A stretch of 64,000 nt of DNA from Ganoderma boninense (Eukaryota; Basidiomycota; Agaricomycetes; Polyporales; Polyporaceae). Positions within the stretch are counted from its first letter, which is position 1. Each line of letters begins with the position of its first letter. Of the stretch, positions 57,350 through 64,000 are shown piece after piece. Location: assembly GCA_002900995.3 (NCBI GenBank), contig CM035306.1, positions 434,001 through 498,000 on the forward strand, given 5' to 3'. The position numbers were made by a program, and so were the translations under genes. Under the pieces are notes generated by a model that was not told the origin of the DNA, made no database searches, and saw only the letters and a list, made by a program, of their open reading frames with translations.

Positions 57350-58146
57350 CTTCAGGGTCCGAATGTGCTGCGGTGGTGTCGAGTGCGTCAGAGGTTTCTG
57401 TCTAGCGCATCGTTGTTCTGCGGTCGGCGGCCGTGGGCACTGGAATTTGAAAGAAAAACATAGCCCTGCGGTGGCTGTACCCGCCATGCCACGTGGAAAC
57501 TTCCCGATTGGGCAACGTGGTCGCTCGAGCGCCTGTTTCTGCAGCTTGTGTCCTTCCCCCATCTCCCCCGGCGCGACCCACCCAGTCCAGTGCAGCCCCC
57601 TGTTCCAATGCTTATCATATTCCTGGGAAATTCAGAATTCTCCTCAAGGCCCTGTAAGTCGGCTGTTTGAGCTTGCCCGGAGCTCGCTGTAGCGTTTGTA
57701 ATGCCCGCCATGGTGCTTCGTTCCACGAACTCGGCCATAGGCTTCAAGGACCAATGAGCTCTTCGCGATGGTTAGTTCCAGGTTTCATAGAGTCATTTGA
57801 ATGGTCGCCTCATGAAACTTATGCATTGAGAAGATCCTTTTGTATCGCCTATTGTCCGGCCAACTTCAGTCAGTCTCCGAGAATCCCGTCTCGACCGGCA
57901 GCTCGCAGCCACGGTCATCTCTTCTTTTGCCAACATCCGGGCCCCTAACAAGATTCTTGTTGGGATCTCGAGAACGACTCTATTTCCCACGTTATTTCTC
58001 AGGCAGATGTTTGCGCCCTTCGGAACAGCCTGCTCCGCCCGCCTTCGTAGCGTTCACCAATCAAGCGAACATCTCACCTTGGGAAGCCGATTCGCGCCCC
58101 CGAAGATGAATTACTTCAAGATTGCAGACGTATATCTTCGTCTCAG
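57350..58146. other. no gene recognised
   Basis: A plus-strand stretch 57487-57775 has intron-like signals (GTAAGT at 57655, AG at 57742) but no recognisable protein. Nothing firm. Confidence 0.4.
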
Positions 58147-58154
58147 ATATAAAG
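58147..58154 (+). promoter_or_regulatory. TATA box of the Cys-rich small gene
   Basis: ATATAAAG 115 nt upstream of the ATG at 58269. Confidence 0.45.
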
Positions 58155-58268
58155 CATGAGCTTGGAGAGCCTCCACTCCATTCAACCAGCCTTCTACCCC
58201 TCCACCGGACGTGCTCGCCACAGGACCACCGAAATCTCTTCAGCTTATCCTACTCTCTCCTCATCGAA

Positions 58269-58843
58269 ATGTGCTACCTTCGCCAGTACGCATTTCGTTT
58301 CACCACTCATTAGTCCAGGCTGGACTAATGACGCTTCCTCTTGTAGAGTCTGCTACGTTTACGAGAGCTGCGGACATGTATCCCCTATGGTGAGGTTCCC
58401 GTACCCCATCGGCCATGCCGCCTGTCAGTGGACTATCTCTGACGTATGCTGTTCGCTAGCCGGATCAACAGGTATGAGACCCGCGCCGGCTTCGTTGGAC
58501 GTCGGACTGAACGCTTCATCGCTTCTCCCCGTCCCGTGCATACGCAGATAACATGCGACAACCCGCGCTGCAAATTTAGCCCAGTGCATCCCAAGAACTG
58601 TCACGGCGCCAGCTGCAAACAGACTTGCAAGCAATTGTGGGCTTCTCCTATCTTCCATGTGCCGCAGCAGCGCTGACTGCCATCTCGATATGTCTCGTCC
58701 ATGTAGCCGCCAACATCCCCAGCAGTACTGTGAGTACCCTCCCGGCGACTAGCTGTCTCCCCGGATCCGACCAATACTAATCGTGATCCCTGATAGCCCC
58801 CCAAATGGCGGGATATTGCCCTGGGTGTGCGAAACGCTGGTGA
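58269..58843 (+). CDS. 72-aa cysteine-rich protein with five exons, zinc-ribbon-like
   Basis: Exons 58269-58285, 58347-58389, 58548-58636, 58707-58729 and 58797-58843 join exactly in frame: MCYLRQ|VCYVYESCGHVSPM|ITCDNPRCKFSPVHPKNC...ASCKQTCKQ|F|RQHPQQY|SPQMAGYCPGCAKRW. Pairs C-x5-C, CGH, CDNPRC, C-x4-C, TC and CPGC could bind one or two zinc ions. I recall the C-G-H ... C-K-F-S-x-x-H-P ... C-x-x-T-C-x-Q-x-R-Q-x-P-x-Q-Y-S-P ... CPxC layout from small hypothetical proteins of mushroom-forming fungi; none has a known role. There is no signal peptide, so it is probably intracellular. A single long frame at 58156-58551 hides the gene; the true start lies within it in another frame. Very small exons (17 and 23 nt) explain why automatic calls would miss it. 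The third intron boundary (158-nt intron 2) is chosen by phase and homology. Confidence 0.68.
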
Positions 58844-61800
58844 AGTGCATCAATGCGGGGAACCCAAAAAGTATCACCGTCATCTTGCGAACCCACCATA
58901 TCTTGTACTTCGATTTCAGGCATCACTCTACAGTACCCGTCTGCGGCCTAATCCGTCTTCTTCCCCACATCTCTATCTTGTATCTTGTACATACGGCCCA
59001 TGTTCTCCGCACTTCGTTGAGTCAAATACATTTATTGCTTTGCAGATCGCAGAAACCTCCGACCGTGACCTCGCCGACTCCGTGTAAATTCTCATGCATA
59101 CGCGTATGTCGATTCGCCAGGTAGCCACAGATGCACTGTAGTTTATCTCGGCCGTGATCTACCCCATCCCCCGCCTCAGCCTCTCCGAGACCACCGCGCA
59201 GCGCTTCCAGCACCGAATCCTGATACACTGATCCCTCTTTAGCCACACACCCCTAGGCCCTTTCCCCATTGAGGAAAAACTACGTTCGCCCCGTCCCTCA
59301 CCGCGTAGATAAAGGCCGCACACCCCGAAGCCCCTAAGCGTATACGCGTATTCGAATTCGAGTGCTTCGCGTCTGATCCCTAGAAGCCCAACTCAAGTCA
59401 TGAGTACTCAAGGCTGAGAAGGGCCCGCGGAGTTCGGGGCGATGGCGATCTCGGACGACGGTCCCAGCAAGGCCTCCAGCGAGTCCCCGAATAGGAAGTA
59501 TATGTCAGGCCCCCCCTGCCCCATGCCCCCCGTTCCCCAGCCGGTGCCACGTTCTGCTGCTGTGCAGATCGCACCTGAGCATCAGACATGGCATGGCTTC
59601 TTGACGCGCTACTGCTGCGGGGTACGGAGCCCGCGAGCCTGTCGTCGGTGGCGGTGTCCACTCATCCGTCCGACAGCATGCGGCACGTGCAATGGTTTTG
59701 CCTCTCGCGCGAGGATACCTTCTTGCTGTAAATACAAGTAATGACATCGGCACCAGGCACGACGCCGCGCAGCTTCAAGTTCTAACTTGCCTCCAGCCTG
59801 CCCAGCTCGCTGAGCCTTCGCAGGTCACGCGCGGCGAGCCCGAGCCCGAGCCTCCCCGACCAAGCCCGCGCCACCCAGGCCAGTGCCATCCACCGCATCG
59901 CCCTGGACGTCCTGCTCGCCGGGCACACCGCACGCTCGGCCTCGTCGGTTATGTGCCGTATGCGTACTGCTCGAGTCGATGGTGGCTTTGACTCGCGCCT
60001 TGGGTTTGCGTGACCGATCGCTCGATGCTCAGTCGGCGCGCTGCGCAGAGCAAGCCGAGACGGCACCTCGACTGACGGCGCTCGCGTGCCCAGAGCGCTG
60101 CTGCGCCCGCCGCCCCAGCTAAACATGATAGCAGCACGGCGGCGGCGGAGATCGTGGTCGAATGGGCGACCCGGCGACTGGGGGAACGGTGTCGTGTGGG
60201 CGCGGCGAGCCGCGGCTGGTACAGCTGGGGATGCTACGACGCTCCAGTGCCTCCGAGTCGGCTCCGGACGGTGTTGCGTGTCACTGTCACTGGTCAGCCA
60301 GAGTCTCAGAGAGGACCTGCCAGCAAGTCCCTGTGTTACAGGCTTCAGCTTGACGGCAGCTCGGACGCGGACCGGAGGCAGCGGCAACCCTGCAGGCGTT
60401 CGACGTCACGGTTCAGGCTCCCGTCCTGCGTCTGCGACGACGGCACTTGTCATGTTTAAGTTGTATGCTCGTCGACACACGGGGAGCGTGTGGTGTGGCG
60501 CGATCGAACCGGGGAGGCCAATCACCGTTATAGGTGCGCGACGACAAGGCGGGATGTGTGCAGGGTCGCGTCGGAGAGTCGAAGAGGCTGGCACCGTCCG
60601 CAACCGGGAGTGACAGCATGGCCATTGACGGTCTCCGGGGTGGGAGATGGAACTCGGAAGGCGATGGAGATACTTTGTCCAAGTCGTACTTCCCCTCCCA
60701 TCTGCATACTAGGCGACGAGCGTGCCTGACGAGAACCACATCCCGAGGCTTTGTCATTGTATTTTGTCATTTGCTGCAATGTTGGTGTAGGCATCCGCGA
60801 TGGCCGTGTCCGAGCTCGTGCACGATCGGGCTCGCGCCGGTTGGCGAAGTCGACTCTCGTAAATTCCGAATGCGTGCGGCCGGCTTTTCGCAAACGCAAA
60901 GTCTGTTGCGTCATCTGTGGTTAGTTTGCACTGGTCGCACCGCGCATTCCGGGCGAGCGGACAGGCCCTAGACCGCAGACGGACATCCTCGGCCAGAAGC
61001 TGGAGCCTCCCAGATGACAAGTCAGGAGCAGATTGAGTGGCACTCACGGGCCCCTTCTCGGGGCCCACAGGCACCGACGTTACTCTGGCGCAGCCCCGCC
61101 ATGGATGATGATCAACATCTTCTTCGTGAGATACTGCACATGCCAGGTCACGGTGGGGAGATGACGCCTTGCTCATACTGCCTGGAGTCTGTGCAAGGGC
61201 GTTCTTCGTGAGAGTATTTGCGGCCTCCAAAATCGTCCCCGCGTCATCGGCCGACGTCTGAGATCTGGCGTCCAAGCTCCTACTAATCCGGGGCGACACG
61301 TCGCTGCCGAGTGTCTACGCAGGCAGCGAGCGCCCCCGATGTGAGCGATAAAGATAGCGGCGATAGAGGACTGCGAAAATCGTGCACTTACCACTGCACG
61401 AGCGGATGGTGGTGATGCCACCTCGGAGGGGTTCGCGAAGGTGTTCTTGGCCCGCTGTTCCGGTGAGGGAATGCGTGCGCGTATCGAGACACCTGTGATG
61501 ACTGTGAGCGAATGACCCGATCGAGAGCGGAGAACACACGTTGGGGCATGGAAATCAAGCCATTAAGGTGCAATGCATCTCGCAATCGACGTTCTGGTGA
61601 TAACTCCTCATGGTTCGTGTCATGGAAGGACGGCCTGCTCTGGCGCGAATGCAGGTGCGGAGTCGTCTCTGGCGCATCTAGTGCGCACCCGCAAAGACGT
61701 TCTGTCTGGATACAAAGAAGAACAAGATCGAAGCCATCCGTCCGGAGCGAGGGAGACTTGAGTAGAACGGCGGAAGTGATATGGCTGCACTGCCTGCAGG

Positions 61801-63696
61801 AATTCGCTGATCATTGCAGGGTTCTACGGGGATTTTGATATGCGTACCTCTCGGACTTATTCGAACAGTGACTGGGCGGCTACGCGAGCTTGAGACTGAC
61901 AGCCAAAGGCGTTCTGAGGCTCTGCATAAGACTGCCCAAGACCGGCATCTTGAAGTGCAGATGACCGCATCATTCAAGAAGGGCGCGTGAATAATTAAAA
62001 ATCCGGCACCATGTTGTCTAGAGCTTGGTAGACACTGGTAGCAAGGGCTGGTAAAGGCCGATCGCGGGTTCTTCATATGGTGCATCTATTCCACATTGAG
62101 AGAATGAGAAGTGATGCCACTCATCTTAGGATGTATGAAGAGAGCCGGCACCTCAACCACGCCGTGTCCTTCGATCTGTTCCTTTCAGAGTCCGCCGAAC
62201 CGTATCCCAGGGGCGAGAACCTTGCCTTGGGCGAAATAGCTAGAGATGTATGCACGAGACCAGCATGGACTGCGAGCAGACTTGATGAACGAAAGAAGGC
62301 CACAATCTCGAGAAAGATGGAAGCAAAGTGGATTCGCGCTCACCGGAATAGTAGCCTGCTCGTAGCTTCCAGCGAAATGCGGCCGCAACAGCTTCTGCAG
62401 CCATGTGCCCGTCAGGATACGCCAGCTCGGCGAACGCTGTCAGGGTGCATTGCATGACACTATCCTAGCGTCAAGGACAAGATTAGCTTAGTTCGGAGGA
62501 GGTGCGATGCTCGAACCGCCTGCGAATCGTCGGTCGGACGCACAGCCCTCCGAAGGAGATCGTAGCAAGAAGGACTTCTTTCGAGCGTCCCGACGAATCC
62601 GTAGGGCTTGTAGCCACCGGAAAACATGCACAGCTCTGCGGGGACATCCATTCCGGATCCCCCGCCGTCTTGACAGAGGGCACGACGGTGCTCCGTCACC
62701 GTGTTTAATTCAAGGTTCGAGAGGAAGTTCGACATGCCATGCGTAGCGGTCGAGGAGCTCGGTTACGTTTGTGGCTGTTGGAGCCCCTATATTGACGGAA
62801 TAGGGGCTTCAATATCTTCAACAGAAATTTCAAGCAGCCAAGGCTTCGAGGTCGCCCGCTGTTCGCCCATGCATTCGTATGCCGCCATGGCAGATCATGG
62901 GAATGTGCACAGCCCCCCCTGGTGGAAGCGTTGGTGGGTAGCGCTCAGAAGACAGAGATGCCGGTCAATGAAGGCAAACGCTGGCAAACGTTATTGGTGG
63001 TCCATTCCTGAGACAAATGCAAATGAGTGGATCGTAATGGAGTGGACGCACCGAAGGCGTTTACCCGTCCATGTAATAAATCACTTCTTCCACTTCCATG
63101 GTGGTGCTACGTTTGGAAAACGATTGCATGATTGTCGGAATGTCTGAGGGGCCATTGCAGCATAACTGACGTTGATGGCATGGTATACGCCTGGAGACAT
63201 GAACTAGAGGGGGCCTGGTATGTGATATGCCGACATAGGGCTGATCGGAACTTGCCATTAAGCCACACATGGGAAGGTCACTATCTGACCAACATCAGAG
63301 TAGCATTAGGCTGGTAAGGTACGCATCCTATACAATATCAGAGGCGTTATTCTGACCACTGCTAAAGTATTCGTAAGTGACTGCGCCAGATACCCGTTTA
63401 CTGAGCTTACCGCTTACCTAGTTGAATTGTTTACCATTCTAACAGAATGATGCAACTTTCGTACATTGTTGACGTCATTGTGTCTTCCCAGACTGTATAA
63501 GCCCATGTCAGAGTCGCTTTGGTTTTCCGATGGTGGAGGTCGAGGAGAAAGACGTTTCGGAGCGCTCATCATCATCCCAGCTCAGGAACGCCCATATTCG
63601 GCCCGAGGCATCCACTTCGAATCCGGCACAGAGCACTTTTGTATCTGTTCCCTATACACATCTCATTCATGTTTCGAGGAATGCATGCTATAGGGC
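58844..63696. other. long tract without a confident gene
   Basis: About 4.85 kb. Coding-like shreds only: plus strand 59586-59741 reads WLLDALLLRGTEPASLSSVA ... QWFCLSREDTFLL with a stop; minus strand 61200-61330 reads SLDARSQTSADDAGTILEAA ... ALAQTPG, which resembles the N-terminal helical part of fungal NACHT-type proteins; plus strand 62701-63317 has two overlapping open stretches (AGKRYWWSIPETNANEWIV; DVDGMVYAWRHELEGAWYVI). None could be joined into a gene. Read as remnants or lineage-specific sequence. Confidence 0.4.
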
Positions 63697-64000
63697 CTAA
63701 TGATTATCCGCCCGCATTCCCTCCCTTATCCTCTCTAACACGCGAATGCTGTCCACCCCATCCGCGTTTGTCGAATGTGCCAGCTCCTCATACTTCTCCG
63801 TGTCAGCGACCGTCTGCAAAGCCTTTTGCCTCACCGACAACACTGCGTCAGTGCCAAGTTGGACCCTTAGCGGTGGATCCTGCAGAGAGGCGATTTGCAT
63901 TATTGCGAGCGCGGCCTTGCTCGGGTCGCCCATGAAGGGGCTTTGTTCGACCAGTCTCCGGAACTTGACCGAGGGTGCATCCGACCGATCGTACTGTACG
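63697..64000 (-). CDS. short-chain dehydrogenase/reductase, C-terminal part, cut by the window edge
   Basis: The minus-strand frame runs off the right edge. Visible residues: YDRSDAPSVKFRRLVEQSPF, then MGDPSKAALAIMQIASLQDP, PLRVQLGTDAVLSVRQKALQ and ELAHSTNADGVDSIR, stop at 63697. The G-D-P-x-K-A-A-x-A-I ... S-L-x-D-P-P-L-R-x-x-L-G-x-D-A block is the substrate-lid and C-terminal part of fungal SDRs related to AflR-type ketoreductases and 17-beta-HSD-like enzymes. The cofactor and catalytic motifs lie beyond the window, so activity and intactness cannot be judged. Confidence 0.85.
   Translation of the reverse strand, partial: VQYDRSDAPSVKFRRLVEQSPFMGDPSKAALAIMQIASLQDPPLRVQLGTDAVLSVRQKALQTVADTEKYEELAHSTNADGVDSIRVLERIREGMRADNH

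Overview
The window is nuclear DNA of a filamentous basidiomycete (Agaricomycetes; a Polyporales-like wood decayer is my guess). It is GC-rich. Its genes carry many short GT...AG introns, mostly 50-80 nt. The recognisable families are typical of that class: a class I hydrophobin, a membrane-bound fungal P450, F-box proteins with degenerate repeats, a vacuolar-type MFS transporter, PRP4 kinase, shugoshin and an Mto1-type microtubule organiser. Nothing bacterial, viral or CRISPR-like was seen.

Layout. 1-245: relic of a fungal kinase-like gene. 1158-2974: Ser/Thr kinase. 3554-4929: alpha/beta hydrolase. 6106-8376: P450. 8624-9910: short-chain dehydrogenase (SDR). 10210-13676 (-): Cnn1-motif coiled-coil microtubule organiser. 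15345-15803: hydrophobin. 15984-23270: a two-copy tandem duplication of about 3.7 kb, each copy holding an F-box gene and a gene for a roughly 70-aa protein with a conserved promoter block. 23636-24193 (-): truncated cerato-platanin-like gene. 25402-29197: MFS transporter with one 754-nt intron containing a diverged tandem repeat. 29529-30107 (-): small membrane protein. 30752-32462 (-): kynurenine-formamidase-like cyclase. 33022-36049 (-): PRP4 kinase, divergent from a shugoshin gene copy (36339-38696). 39086-49345: gene-poor, repeat-rich tract with one recognisable gene (43307-44027) and an array of five diverged modules sharing a short conserved core. 49464-51829: second, intact shugoshin copy. 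53033-55176: disordered nuclear-type protein with a damaged frame. 56693-57349 (-): 128-aa basic protein ending in a PP1-docking-like motif. 58269-58843: 72-aa Cys-rich protein in five exons. 58844-63696: no confident gene. 63697-64000 (-): 3' part of an SDR gene cut by the window edge.

Two themes run through the window. First, duplication: an old tandem F-box/small-gene duplication, and a very recent shugoshin duplication whose copies lie 13.1 kb apart in direct orientation. Second, many otherwise well-preserved genes carry single small indels that break the frame (kinase, hydrolase, both F-box genes, cyclase, shugoshin copy 1, the 53-55 kb gene), while long genes next to them (P450, SDR, coiled-coil gene, MFS, PRP4) are intact. 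This is either real decay or consensus error at short C/G runs. The genes do not form an evident pathway. P450, two SDRs, hydrolase, cyclase and MFS are metabolic or transport genes but lack a polyketide synthase, NRPS or terpene synthase core, so I do not call a biosynthetic cluster.
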